Source: Bacillota bacterium (GTDB taxonomy: Bacteria; Bacillota; DSM-12270; Thermacetogeniales; Thermacetogeniaceae). From it: a stretch of 64,000 nucleotides of DNA. Both the position numbers and the translations under genes were made by a program. This document shows, piece after piece, positions 17,196 to 26,043 of the stretch (its first letter is position 1; each line of letters begins with the position of its first letter). The stretch spans positions 62,001-126,000 of the forward strand of contig JABLXW010000001.1 of NCBI GenBank assembly GCA_013177945.1, read 5' to 3'. The notes under the pieces are model-generated. The model was not told the origin of the DNA. It made no database searches and saw only the letters and a list, made by a program, of their open reading frames with translations.

Positions 17196-19172
17196 ATGGT
17201 GGCGAGAAAAGCCAGGTTTTTTACTCTGGCGGTTTTATTCCTTTTTGCCGTAACCCTTTTTAATGGGACGGCCTTGGCTTATGCGAAGGATTTCAGCGTC
17301 AAGGTCGACGGAAGGGAACTGGCTTCTGGGTCATCACTGCTTAATGAGCAGGGAAGAATTATGGTTCCTGTTCGTGGCTTGGGTGAGGCGCTGGGATTAA
17401 AAGTCAGGTGGTACGGCGATGAAAGGATGGTCACCCTGCAAAAAGGGGACCTGCTGCTGAAGCTCACTGTCGGGAGCAGGGCGGCTGAGAAAAACGATGG
17501 AAAAGTTTTTATGGAGGTTGCGCCGAAGATCGTAAACGGCAGGTGTTTTGTCCCTCTCCGCTTTGTCGCCCAGACCTTTGGCTGCCAGGTGGGGTGGGAC
17601 CATGGAAGGCAACTGGCTGACGTAAAGAGCGGCAGGGTGAAGGAGGTATCGCTGGGGACGCTCAGCCCACTTGAACCGTTGAATATCTTAAATGCTCTGG
17701 GCGCCTGGTACCGGATGAACCACCTGGGCTTCACTCATGTCCAGCTCGTTCAGTATAATTCCCAGTTGAACATTGTGCCGTGTCTTGCCGAAAAGTGGGA
17801 TGTCTCTCCGGACGGGAAGGCAGTCACCTTTTACCTGGTAAAGGATGCCCGGTGGCACGACGGGAAGCCGGTGACAGCCGAAGACGTGAAGTTTACCTTT
17901 GAATACAAACTCAAGCACTTGAAAGAGCTTGCCCGGTGGACGGTGGCCGCAATCGAGAGAATCGAAGTTGCCGACGAGCACACAGTTACCTTCTACTTGA
18001 AGGAACCCCTGGTCTATTCCCTCTTTAAGGATCTAGCCATCGGCATCGGGATCATCTTGCCGAAGCACATCTGGGAGAACGTTGAGGATCCCAAGAAATA
18101 CACCGCAAGGGAGAACCTCATTGGTAGCGGCCCCTTTATTTTCGAGTCCTACGACCCCGCTTCCCAGACCGCCACTTTCAAGGCCAACCACGACTACTTT
18201 GCCGGGCAGCCGAGCGTCGAAAAGGTCAAGGTGAAGTATTACAAAAACGTTGATGCCCTGGTAATGGCGCTTAAAAAGGGAGAAATCGCTGCTACATATG
18301 ACTATGCCATGCCCGTTCCGGCCTCTTATGCCCCTGCCTTGCAGGATGTTCCCGGCCTGGAGCTGGGGGTAATCCCCGACTTGGGAATCATGATCTACAT
18401 GGCTTTTGGCAGGGAATACCCGGTGCGGGAGAAACCTTTCCGGGAAGCGGTCTCTTACGCCATCGACTACGAGATGCTGGTGAAGGCGATTGCCGGGGAT
18501 TACGGCGAGGTTCCGGGACGCGGCATCGTGCCCCCGAGCCTCCCCGGGTATGACCCGTCGATCCCCAGGCTAAAACAGGACCTGGCGAAGGCCAATGCCC
18601 TCCTCGACCAGATGGGCCTGAAAGACAAAAACGGGGACGGGATAAGAGAGCTCCCGGACGGCTCGAAGCTGAGCATTCCGGTTACGCCCGCCACAAAGAA
18701 AGGAAAGGAAACGATGATGGTGAGGGCCGCGGAGGTAATCTGCAGCCACCTGAAAAAGGTTGGAATCGATGCGTATATCGATCCTGAGGTCCTCGGTAAT
18801 GAAGAGAAGTGGCAGCAACGGGTCTGGAACGACCGCGACTACTGGTTCTACCTGGGCTATGCCACACCGGGCGCGGCCATCTACGACGGGGGTTTGATGT
18901 ACTTTGTGGATGCCCAGGGAGCTTTCGGCACCCGCGCCGATCCGGAATACGTGCGGATCTACCAGAAAGTCAGGCAGGCAAAAGACGATTCGGAGTGGAC
19001 TGCTGCCTTAAGAGAAGCCCAACACTACCATGCCCGCGAACTGCCGGGGCTCGCCCTGATCTGGGGGAAGGCCCTGTATCCGTACCGGACGGACAAGTTT
19101 AGCGGCTGGGTGATCCGCAGCGGGTTCGGCCCCGTAAACTACCAGACCTGGTTCAGCCTGCGCGCTCATTAA
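17196..19172 (+). CDS. substrate-binding protein with N-terminal copper amine oxidase-like stalk domain
   Basis: A 658-residue exported protein. A cleavable signal peptide (ending ALAYA) has no lipobox. Residues about 30-145 form a copper amine oxidase N-terminal-like domain (PF07833), with repeated MVPVRGLGEALG and FVPLRFVAQTFG motifs. Residues about 165-658 are SBP family 5, with VTFYLVKDARWHDG, GSGPFIFESYD and NHDYFAGQP. The stalk domain may hold the receptor at the cell surface in place of a lipid anchor. It starts 9 bases after DUF2149, so it belongs to the CobN-like operon. It is closely paralogous to the frameshifted gene at 20057. Confidence 0.88.
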   Translation: MVARKARFFTLAVLFLFAVTLFNGTALAYAKDFSVKVDGRELASGSSLLNEQGRIMVPVRGLGEALGLKVRWYGDERMVTLQKGDLLLKLTVGSRAAEKNDGKVFMEVAPKIVNGRCFVPLRFVAQTFGCQVGWDHGRQLADVKSGRVKEVSLGTLSPLEPLNILNALGAWYRMNHLGFTHVQLVQYNSQLNIVPCLAEKWDVSPDGKAVTFYLVKDARWHDGKPVTAEDVKFTFEYKLKHLKELARWTVAAIERIEVADEHTVTFYLKEPLVYSLFKDLAIGIGIILPKHIWENVEDPKKYTARENLIGSGPFIFESYDPASQTATFKANHDYFAGQPSVEKVKVKYYKNVDALVMALKKGEIAATYDYAMPVPASYAPALQDVPGLELGVIPDLGIMIYMAFGREYPVREKPFREAVSYAIDYEMLVKAIAGDYGEVPGRGIVPPSLPGYDPSIPRLKQDLAKANALLDQMGLKDKNGDGIRELPDGSKLSIPVTPATKKGKETMMVRAAEVICSHLKKVGIDAYIDPEVLGNEEKWQQRVWNDRDYWFYLGYATPGAAIYDGGLMYFVDAQGAFGTRADPEYVRIYQKVRQAKDDSEWTAALREAQHYHARELPGLALIWGKALYPYRTDKFSGWVIRSGFGPVNYQTWFSLRAH

Positions 19173-19201
19173 GAAGGCTGCCGGGCAAGGAGGCTGCTAA
19201 A

Positions 19202-20005
19202 GTGGAACTTGACTGGGCAACAGTATGGCACCAGAAGCGCGAGGAGTATTTCTGGACAAGGAGGCTGAAAGAGAAGGGGCTCACCAACGAAGACTACTGG
19301 GACAATTACCCTGATGAGCTCTACTTTGACCACGGGTACAAGAATTATCCCGGGGCCATCCTGGAGAAGATGAAGTCTTACCTCGGCCCCAATTCTAGGG
19401 TCTTGGACATCGGGGCCGGGGACGGCGCCTATACCGTTCCCCTGGCCCGGATCGTCAAGGAAGTTACGGTTGTCGAGCCCTCGCAGGGGCAGATCCGGAG
19501 GTTGCTCAAGAGGACGGAGGGGCTCGAGAACATCAAGATCATCAACAAGCGCTGGGAGGACGTGTCGCGGGAGGAATTGCAGGAGTACGATCTGGTCAAC
19601 GCCGCCTACTGCTTTGCCATGCCCGATATCAAGGACGCCTTGATGAAGATGTGGGGCTGCACCAGAGGCGTTCTTTTCCTGATCACCCAGGCCGGCAGCT
19701 CCCTGGCTGCGGTGTATCCCCTCTTCGTCCCCGACTATGAGCCCCCTCCCGACTATATCATCCTCTATAATGTGGTCTACCAGCTGGGGATCAAGGCCAG
19801 CGTGGAGATCAACACCAGGCGCTATCTTTACCCCTGGGACCTGCTGGTCAAGACCTGGCGCCACGATGAGGGAATTGCCCCGGAAGATGAAGATAAAGTG
19901 CGCGCCTACCTGGAGGCAGAAGGAAAGCTCGTCACGAAAGAAGACGGAACGCTGTGGGTCAACTGCTGGTACAGGGATGCGATGATCTATGCCGAGAAAG
20001 AGTGA
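19202..20005 (+). CDS. class I SAM-dependent methyltransferase associated with ABC importer
   Basis: A 267-residue methyltransferase with SAM motif I VLDIGAGDG at residues 67-75 and the following acidic strand VTVVEPS. It shares its overall plan with the proteins at 3170 and 29605 (N-terminal W-rich segment, then motif I) but has diverged C-terminally. The GTG start follows AGGAGG. It lies between two stalk-domain receptors in the operon that begins at 13163. The substrate is unknown; the repeated pairing with receptors points to the imported compound or a secreted chelator. Confidence 0.85.
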   Translation: MELDWATVWHQKREEYFWTRRLKEKGLTNEDYWDNYPDELYFDHGYKNYPGAILEKMKSYLGPNSRVLDIGAGDGAYTVPLARIVKEVTVVEPSQGQIRRLLKRTEGLENIKIINKRWEDVSREELQEYDLVNAAYCFAMPDIKDALMKMWGCTRGVLFLITQAGSSLAAVYPLFVPDYEPPPDYIILYNVVYQLGIKASVEINTRRYLYPWDLLVKTWRHDEGIAPEDEDKVRAYLEAEGKLVTKEDGTLWVNCWYRDAMIYAEKE

Positions 20006-20056
20006 TTCCGGCGAGCATTAAAATAGTTCAGGGCTGGGCAAAACCGAAAACCGCAA

Positions 20057-22083
20057 ATGAAAGGAGTGTTGCGTGACGTGAGGTTTAAAGCGCTACGACT
20101 GCTTGCCCCGGTTGTTATCCTCTTGTTTACTGCCAGTATTTTATGGGGAATTCACCCTGCTTTTGCCGCCCCTAAGATAAGCGTTCTCGTGGACGGCCGG
20201 AGGGTTTCTGCCGATGTGCCTCCCTTTATTGAAAACGGAAGAACCCTTGTTCCTGTAAGAGCCCTCGCGGAGAGCTTGGGAGCTAAGGTAATTTGGGAGG
20301 AGAAGGAAAAACTATCACTATTGAAGCCGAAGGCAAGAAGGTCAAGCTTCAAATCGGCAATCGCTTGGCTTCTTCGGACGGCCAGACAACCGTGATGGAA
20401 GTGGCTCCCAGGATAGTCCAGGGTCGGGCTTTTGTTCCCTTGCGCTTTGTGAGCGAGCACCTGGGGGCGGCCGTGAAATGGGACGGAAATACGGGTACCG
20501 CTAGGATATTCAAGGAAACCCTTCGCCCGCTCGTCCTGGGTACCGTCAGAAAAGGCGGTTTTGGAACCTTAAATCCTAGAGTAGCCGATTGGTTGTCCCA
20601 GTCGAACATTGAAGGGGTCACACATGTGGGCCTGGTAAAGTTCACCCCCGATCTGAAGCTAGCTCCCTGTCTGGCAGAAAGGTGGGAAATATCCCCCGAA
20701 GGCAAAGCCGTTACTTTTTACCTCCGCAGGAATGCAAAGTGGCATGATGGGACACCAGTAACTGCTGAAGACGTGAAGTTTACTTACGAGGCTAATTTAA
20801 AGCACCACTTCATGACTAACTGCAATCTCATCTGGGAACCATTTTTTGAGCGGGCAGAAATAAAGGATCCCTGGACGGTTACTTGCCATTTCAAGCGTCC
20901 GGTGGCTTACGCCGCACTCCTTGAAGAAGCCGGAAACTACATGCTCCCTAAGCATATCTGGGAAGATATAGTGGCCACTGGGGACCCGGGGAAGGCTACA
21001 GGCCGCGAGTTGATGATTGGCAACGGCCCCTTTATCTTCGAGCGTTACGATCCTGCAGAAAGAATAGCTTACTTAAAAGCCAACCCCGATTACTTTGCCG
21101 GGAAACCGGTCCTCAATGAAGTTCGTTACAAGATTTTCGACACCATGGATCAGGCCGTTCTGGCCCTCTGCAAAGGGGAAATTGATGGCTTGGGCACCTA
21201 CTATGAATCGGTAGCACCAGCCTACGCTGAGGCTCTGAAAAAGACAAAAGGTGTTTCCCTGGGTCTCACGCCCAACACGGGGATTAGCTTCCTCCTCCAG
21301 TTTAATGTGCAAAAGTACCCATTGAACCTTAAGGAAATGCGCGAGGCAATCTCTCTGGCCCTTGACTATAACCAGCTGGTGAAAATGTTTGCCGGGGGTT
21401 ACGGGGAAGTCCCCGGAAGGGGTTTTATTCCCCCGCGTGTTCCGGGTCACAATCCAGAACTCTCCAGGCTGGCGTATGATCCCGAAGGCGCAAAGCGAAT
21501 CCTCGACTCTTTAGGTTTGGTGGACAAAAATGGCGATGGCTGGCGCGACCTTCCAACTGGGGAAAAGCTTATCCTTGCCCTTATCCCCTATGGATCTCCT
21601 GATGAATTATATATCCGGATGGCCGAGGTTATAGCCAGTTATCTAAAGAACGTGGGTCTTAATGCTACCCTTGACCAGGAAGTAATCGGCAATGTTGATA
21701 AAGCCAGCAAGAAGCTCCACGATGATAAGGACTTCTGGTTGTGCGTGAGGAGGGCCTACCCCATGATCACCCAGGTCATTGGCGGGCTGTGCCACTTTGT
21801 TGACCTGGGCAAAACCAAGGAAGGAATAGGCGCCTGGGGCACTTCCGATGACCCGCAGTTGCAAGAGCTCTATTTTAAAATGCTCTATGCCAGTAACGAA
21901 AAAGAGGCCTTAGAGGCGATTCGGGAGCTGCAGGATTACTACAACAAGACGTTGGTGGGAATCGCCTTGAGCTGGAACGAGCTGTTATATCCCCACAGGA
22001 TCGACAAATACACCGGTTGGATTACTTACCCCAGGTGTCCCTTTAATTACTTCTCCTGGTGGAGTTTAGAGCCTGCAGAATGA
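20057..22083 (+). pseudogene. stalk-domain substrate-binding protein, frameshifted in an A5 run
   Basis: Two frames together encode one protein like the 17196 gene. The first part (signal peptide ending AFA, then stalk motif LVPVRALAESLGAKV) is in one frame to about 20310. The second resumes from TITIEAEGKK through FVPLRFVSEHLG and a complete SBP family-5 domain with NGPFIFERYDPAE and NPDYFAGKP. The frames would join if the A5 run at 20307-20311 had one more A. A sequencing error, a true mutation or transcriptional slippage are all possible. The receptor half is fully intact, so the gene may be alive. GTG 20078, preceded by AAAGGAG, is the likelier start than ATG 20057. Confidence 0.82.
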
Positions 22084-22384
22084 GGAAGGAACGCTGCCTT
22101 AGTCAAATAATTAGTGTTTTGGTGAAAGTAGACCTAACGGTGAGCCTGTACGAGATCATGACCTACAGGCAGTGAGGATACATGAGCTGTGGGAACCGTA
22201 TAGACAGAACTGAAAGCGATAATAACAGAATTTTTTAGAAAAAACAAGAAAAATATAGAGACTTATCCAGAATCTCCTAATGAATCGGTCAATATAAGAT
22301 TTTATGGTGATGAGTTTTTATGATACAATGCCTTCAAGACAGCAGGTAGCAAAATAAACAAAAATGAACAGAATATAGCAGTAA
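22084..22384. other. gene-free gap before attenuator B
   Basis: No gene is seen. A 7-bp hairpin (GCCTGTA...TACAGGC, 22144-22170) and a possible extended -10 (TGATACAAT, 22321-22329) occur; the latter would start a transcript about 50 bases before the attenuator. Confidence 0.4.
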
Positions 22385-22446
22385 GAGGAACCGCGAAGGT
22401 TTCTACCATGCCGTGAAGGCGGGTAAGATCTTCGCGGTTTTTCTTT
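22385..22446 (+). promoter_or_regulatory. tandem-hairpin attenuator, copy B
   Basis: Hairpin 1 GGAACC-GCGAA-GGTTTC (22387-22403); hairpin 2 TACC-A-TGCC-GTGAA-GGCG-GGTA (22404-22425); terminator AACCGCGAAG (22389-22398) with CTTCGCGGTT (22430-22439), then TTTTTCTTT. It precedes the operon of receptor, RiPP-like peptide, radical SAM enzymes and exporter. Confidence 0.87.
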
Positions 22447-22556
22447 GATATAGGGGGTGGGAATTGAAATATCAAAACAAGCGGGCGAGCTTAAAAAAAA
22501 TGCAGGCTTAATATTCGCAAATCACTTAAAAAGTAATGTGTAAGGGGGCGTAAACA

Positions 22557-24506
22557 ATGAATTTGCCTAAGAGCAGGTTCGTTTTGGTATTGCTCACCGC
22601 AATGCTTGTGGCAGGCTTGCTCAATATTACCGTAGCACCAGCTGCCATAGCCACTCCAGACAAGCAAGCCATAAAAGTTGAGGTAGACAACAAATTATTG
22701 GCCTTTGATGTTTCCCCGTTTATTGAAAAAGGGAGGGTCCTTGTTCCTGCCAGGACACTATTCGAAGCTTTAGGAGCCTCAGTCGAATGGGATGGAAAAA
22801 GTAAAACAGTAACTGCGGAAAAAAATGATACTGTCATTAAATTAACCGTCGGCAGCAAGATTGCATCCATCACCCAAAGAGGAGTTACCCAGGTTGTTTT
22901 GGATGCGCCTGCAAAAATTGTCAATGGGCGCACCATGGTGCCTTTACGGCTTATCAGCGAGGCCTTCGGGGCAAAGGTGGCGTGGGATGACCAATCGCGC
23001 CTGGTGAGAATAGCTACCGGGGTCCCGGCTAAAGAAGAACTGGTTATAGCATTAAATACCTATTCTCCGAGCAAGGCTTTTAAAGTAGCTGGCTGTACGC
23101 AAATTTATGAACCTCTACTCTTTCTCAACAGAAAGTTAGAAGTGCAGCCAGGATTGGTACTCTCCTGGGATAGACTAGATGATCTTACGTGGAGCCTTAA
23201 AATACGTGAAGGGGTAAAATTCCATAACGGTAAAGAATTTGATGCGGAATCAGCCAAGTTTGCGTTTACTATTTATCTCGATCAGTTAAAAACAGGTTAT
23301 GTTGGCCAGAGAGTAAGTCAAGTTGTAGATCACAATTCTTTCAAAGTAGTGGACAAGTATACACTAGAAATAAAAACACTTAGGCCTTACCCCTTTTTAC
23401 CTAATTTAATGACCCATGGGTCTATAGCAGGGTTTGATCCTGAAGCAATAAGCAAAGGAGAAGTAGTTGGCACAGGGCCATTTAAATTTAAGGAAGAGGT
23501 CAAAGACCAGTATGTAATAGTTGAGCGCAACGATGAGTACTGGGGCGAAAAGCCCTACTTCAAACGAATTGTATTTAAACCAATACCAGATGCCAATACC
23601 CGGGTAATGGCTTTACAAAGAGGGGAGGTTGATGTAGTCCTTTATCCTCCTTACCCGCTTATTAACGAACTAAGGAAAGATTTTAACGTAGTTGTAGCTC
23701 CGCGTGGCTGTACAGCTATTCTTCTGTTTAATCACAATCGTCCTCAGATGCAAGACATCAACTTAAGAAAGGCGCTGTGTATGGCCTTCGAAAAAGATAA
23801 GATTGTAAGCAGAGTTTTTTATGGGACAGCCAGTCCGGCCAAGGCAATAGTACCACCTGAGGTCATATATTCTGCAGAAAATGAAATCCAAGGATGGTCT
23901 TATAATCCCAACGAGGCGAAAAGACTTATTGGAAAGGCTGGTTACCGGGAGACCGATAGGGGTTATGTCGATAAAAACGGTCAACCTTTGAAACTCAGGT
24001 TTACTTATTATGCCCCGGAAGAAGGCTATAAGGAACTTGCCGAAGCTATTGGTTCTTACTACAAGAAAATAGGCATAGAAACAGATATCGTAGGCTTGGA
24101 CTCGAATGCTTACTACAAAGAAGTAATTGAGGAGGGGAATTTTGATATTTGTCTTGACCTGGTGGGTCTTTTCTGGGGTAGCCCCAGCACAATGCTTTAC
24201 GACCAGCTTTACAGCAAAAGTGGTTTGATAGGTTATCACCGGCCGGAAGATGAAGAGATAGACCGGCTGTTAGAGGAAGGAATGGAGCTGGAAAGCAGGA
24301 AAGATCTTGCAGGAGCAGCAGAAAAGTATAAGGCAGCGCAAAAGAGAGCTTTAGAAGAACTGGTTGTTTCATGCCCTATAGCCTATCAGAAGCATATTGT
24401 TGTTTCAAAGAAAAATGTAAAAGGTCTTTCTCCTTTCCCAATGTATAGAATGTACTTTAACGGCGATGCTGAAAAAGAGCTGATAAAGGTAAGGTGGGAG
24501 GAATGA
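22557..24506 (+). CDS. substrate-binding protein with N-terminal copper amine oxidase-like stalk domain
   Basis: A 649-residue exported protein with a cleavable signal peptide (APAAIA) and no lipobox. Residues about 35-160 form the stalk domain, with LVPARTLFEALGA and MVPLRLISEAFGA motifs. The remainder is SBP family 5, with SLKIREGVKFHNG, GTGPFKFKEEV, NDEYWGEKP and TRVMALQRGEVDVV. RBS AAGGGGGCG precedes the ATG. It is first in the peptide-maturation operon and is the best candidate receptor for whatever that operon makes or modifies. Base composition is more AT-rich than the 17196 paralogue. Confidence 0.88.
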   Translation: MNLPKSRFVLVLLTAMLVAGLLNITVAPAAIATPDKQAIKVEVDNKLLAFDVSPFIEKGRVLVPARTLFEALGASVEWDGKSKTVTAEKNDTVIKLTVGSKIASITQRGVTQVVLDAPAKIVNGRTMVPLRLISEAFGAKVAWDDQSRLVRIATGVPAKEELVIALNTYSPSKAFKVAGCTQIYEPLLFLNRKLEVQPGLVLSWDRLDDLTWSLKIREGVKFHNGKEFDAESAKFAFTIYLDQLKTGYVGQRVSQVVDHNSFKVVDKYTLEIKTLRPYPFLPNLMTHGSIAGFDPEAISKGEVVGTGPFKFKEEVKDQYVIVERNDEYWGEKPYFKRIVFKPIPDANTRVMALQRGEVDVVLYPPYPLINELRKDFNVVVAPRGCTAILLFNHNRPQMQDINLRKALCMAFEKDKIVSRVFYGTASPAKAIVPPEVIYSAENEIQGWSYNPNEAKRLIGKAGYRETDRGYVDKNGQPLKLRFTYYAPEEGYKELAEAIGSYYKKIGIETDIVGLDSNAYYKEVIEEGNFDICLDLVGLFWGSPSTMLYDQLYSKSGLIGYHRPEDEEIDRLLEEGMELESRKDLAGAAEKYKAAQKRALEELVVSCPIAYQKHIVVSKKNVKGLSPFPMYRMYFNGDAEKELIKVRWEE

Positions 24507-24585
24507 TTTGCGATGATGAATTTCTGCAAGCTTTTGGTTTCCGAGGCTTGCAGTGATTAACAGTTGAGGGAGGAGGTGAAAAGGT

Positions 24586-24687
24586 ATGGAGTGGACGCTT
24601 GAGCTGGAGGAGTTTGTGTTTGCAGGTTGCATGAGTAATCATGCAGGACAGTCGGGTTTCTGTGTTGGCGAATCTGCGGAAGAATAG
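24586..24687 (+). CDS. putative 33-residue RiPP precursor peptide
   Basis: A short frame with an excellent ribosome binding site (GGGAGGAGGTG, 7 bases before the ATG) encodes 33 residues. It has an acidic, hydrophobic leader-like start (MEWTLELEEF) followed by a core-like segment (AGCMSNHAGQSGFCVGES) with two cysteines at 15 and 26, a histidine at 19 and several Gly/Ser/Asn. It stands directly before two radical SAM/SPASM genes and a PqqD-like gene, and is followed by a strong hairpin. That is the normal arrangement of a ribosomal peptide and its maturases. I do not recognise a named peptide family. Cysteine thioether or other radical crosslinks are possible. Confidence 0.72.
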   Translation: MEWTLELEEFVFAGCMSNHAGQSGFCVGESAEE

Positions 24688-24696
24688 CAAATTTTT

Positions 24697-24728
24697 GGTC
24701 AGGGTGGGGGTTTACCCCCACCCTGACC
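24697..24728 (+). terminator. 14-bp perfect hairpin after the peptide gene
   Basis: GGTCAGGGTGGGGG pairs perfectly with CCCCCACCCTGACC around a TTTA loop, 10 bases after the peptide stop codon. There is no T-run. It may be a partial terminator or an mRNA-stabilising hairpin that sets peptide expression above that of the maturase genes. Confidence 0.65.
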
Positions 24729-24766
24729 CGGATTTCAGTTTTACTGAAAAGGGAGCCTGATATTTT

Positions 24767-25792
24767 ATGTATTTACCAAAAAGTCCCCTGGAATTGTCCA
24801 TAGAGCTTACAACACGTTGTAATCTTGATTGTCCACACTGTCTAGCTGAAGCAAGCAAAGAAGGCAAGAGTATACCCTATGATAGAATACTATCACTCGT
24901 AGATGAAGCTCAGCTTATAGGCGTAAGGATATTGGATTTAGGAGGCGGTGAACCACTTCTTTACGATGGTTTTTTCGACTTATGCGAGTACATATTGTCG
25001 AAAGGGTTAAAGTTGTCTTTTGTTACAAACGGTTTGCTTATACCAACTAGGATTAATTCATTGCGGAGAATTTTAAAAAAATATGATGACTTGTTGGGAG
25101 TAGGGGTCAGTTTAGACGGCCCTTCACCAGAACTCCATGGTTATTTTCGGCCCAAAGAAACCTTTGATTCTGCAATTGAGGCAATTATTATGTTGCGTGA
25201 ATCAGGCGCCAAAGTTTCTGTTTCATGTGTCCTAAATAAAGAAAATATCAAGGTAATTCCAGAATTTTTAAGTTTCCTTTCTGCACTTAATATTTCAGAT
25301 GTAAGATTCCTACCATTTATGCCTTTAGGCAGAGGTGCTAAGTTTAAGAGCGAGGTTCTTTCTTCTAGAGCAATATATGATTTTCTTCAGCAAAAGCATT
25401 CATGGAACAAAATATTTAAAGGTAACATAGGCTTTCAAATGCCCTGGGAATTTCTTTTTCTTCCCCCTAAAAAACGCCAGGCTGGGCCATGTGAAGCAGG
25501 ATACACGCGCCTTTGGATAAATTCCCATGGAGATGTAACGCCTTGCGCATATATGATAGACGTTATTATAGGCAATATCTATCATGATTCTATAAGCAAA
25601 ATTTGGCATGACTCGTTTGTATTAAAGAAACTGCGCGACCCCACCTTGCTTAAAGGCCCCTGTGCCACCTGTGCTTACCGTGACGGCTGCCGGGGAGGCT
25701 GCCGGGGCCTAGCTTATTTTCTGGAGGGTGATTATTTATGTTCGGATCCTTACTGCCCGATTGTTGTCCAAGGCAAAGAGACACAGGCTTAA
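24767..25792 (+). CDS. radical SAM/SPASM peptide maturase
   Basis: A 341-residue enzyme with the radical SAM cluster motif CNLDCPHC (Cys 18, 22, 25), a GGGEPLL SAM-binding motif, and a C-terminal SPASM region with several cysteines (GPCEAGY, TPCAYM, CATCAYRDGCRGGC). SPASM enzymes use auxiliary iron-sulfur clusters to modify peptides. It follows the 33-residue peptide gene and its stop overlaps the start of the PqqD-like gene by one base. It is the likely catalyst for the core peptide modification. The chemistry (sulfur-to-carbon, carbon-carbon or other) cannot be predicted here. Confidence 0.9.
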   Translation: MYLPKSPLELSIELTTRCNLDCPHCLAEASKEGKSIPYDRILSLVDEAQLIGVRILDLGGGEPLLYDGFFDLCEYILSKGLKLSFVTNGLLIPTRINSLRRILKKYDDLLGVGVSLDGPSPELHGYFRPKETFDSAIEAIIMLRESGAKVSVSCVLNKENIKVIPEFLSFLSALNISDVRFLPFMPLGRGAKFKSEVLSSRAIYDFLQQKHSWNKIFKGNIGFQMPWEFLFLPPKKRQAGPCEAGYTRLWINSHGDVTPCAYMIDVIIGNIYHDSISKIWHDSFVLKKLRDPTLLKGPCATCAYRDGCRGGCRGLAYFLEGDYLCSDPYCPIVVQGKETQA

Positions 25793-26016
25793 TGCAGCGC
25801 CAGGAGGGGGACAGGCTTGTACTTTATCGGGGGCACCAGCTTTTTGTTTTAGGAAGCTATTCGGCAGAAATATGGCATTTATGTGACGGCCAGCACACAA
25901 TAAAGGATATGGCTGAAATAGTAGTTAACAAATATAACGTTGCCAGGGAAAGAGCTATGGAAGAGATAACCGGTTTTCTTAATCAATTAATGGAAAAAAA
26001 CCTAATTGTTATATAA
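25792..26016 (+). CDS. PqqD-like peptide recognition (RRE) protein
   Basis: A 74-residue protein with the PqqD winged-helix fold pattern: LVLYRGHQLFVLGSYSAEIW, then the CDGQHTIKDMAEIV helix and a C-terminal FLNQLMEKNLIV strand. PqqD domains bind leader peptides and present them to radical SAM partners. The ATG at 25792 overlaps the previous stop as TAATG; a longer in-frame version would lie inside the radical SAM gene and is less likely. It supports the view that the upstream short peptide is a maturation substrate. Confidence 0.88.
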   Translation: MQRQEGDRLVLYRGHQLFVLGSYSAEIWHLCDGQHTIKDMAEIVVNKYNVARERAMEEITGFLNQLMEKNLIVI

Positions 26017-26043
26017 AACGCCTCTTTGGAAAGAAGGTTAAAC

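Noticed and set aside
20293-22083. A separate gene starting at the TTG at 20293
   Set aside because: It begins in the middle of the stalk domain and overlaps a frame carrying the signal peptide; the pair is one frameshifted gene.
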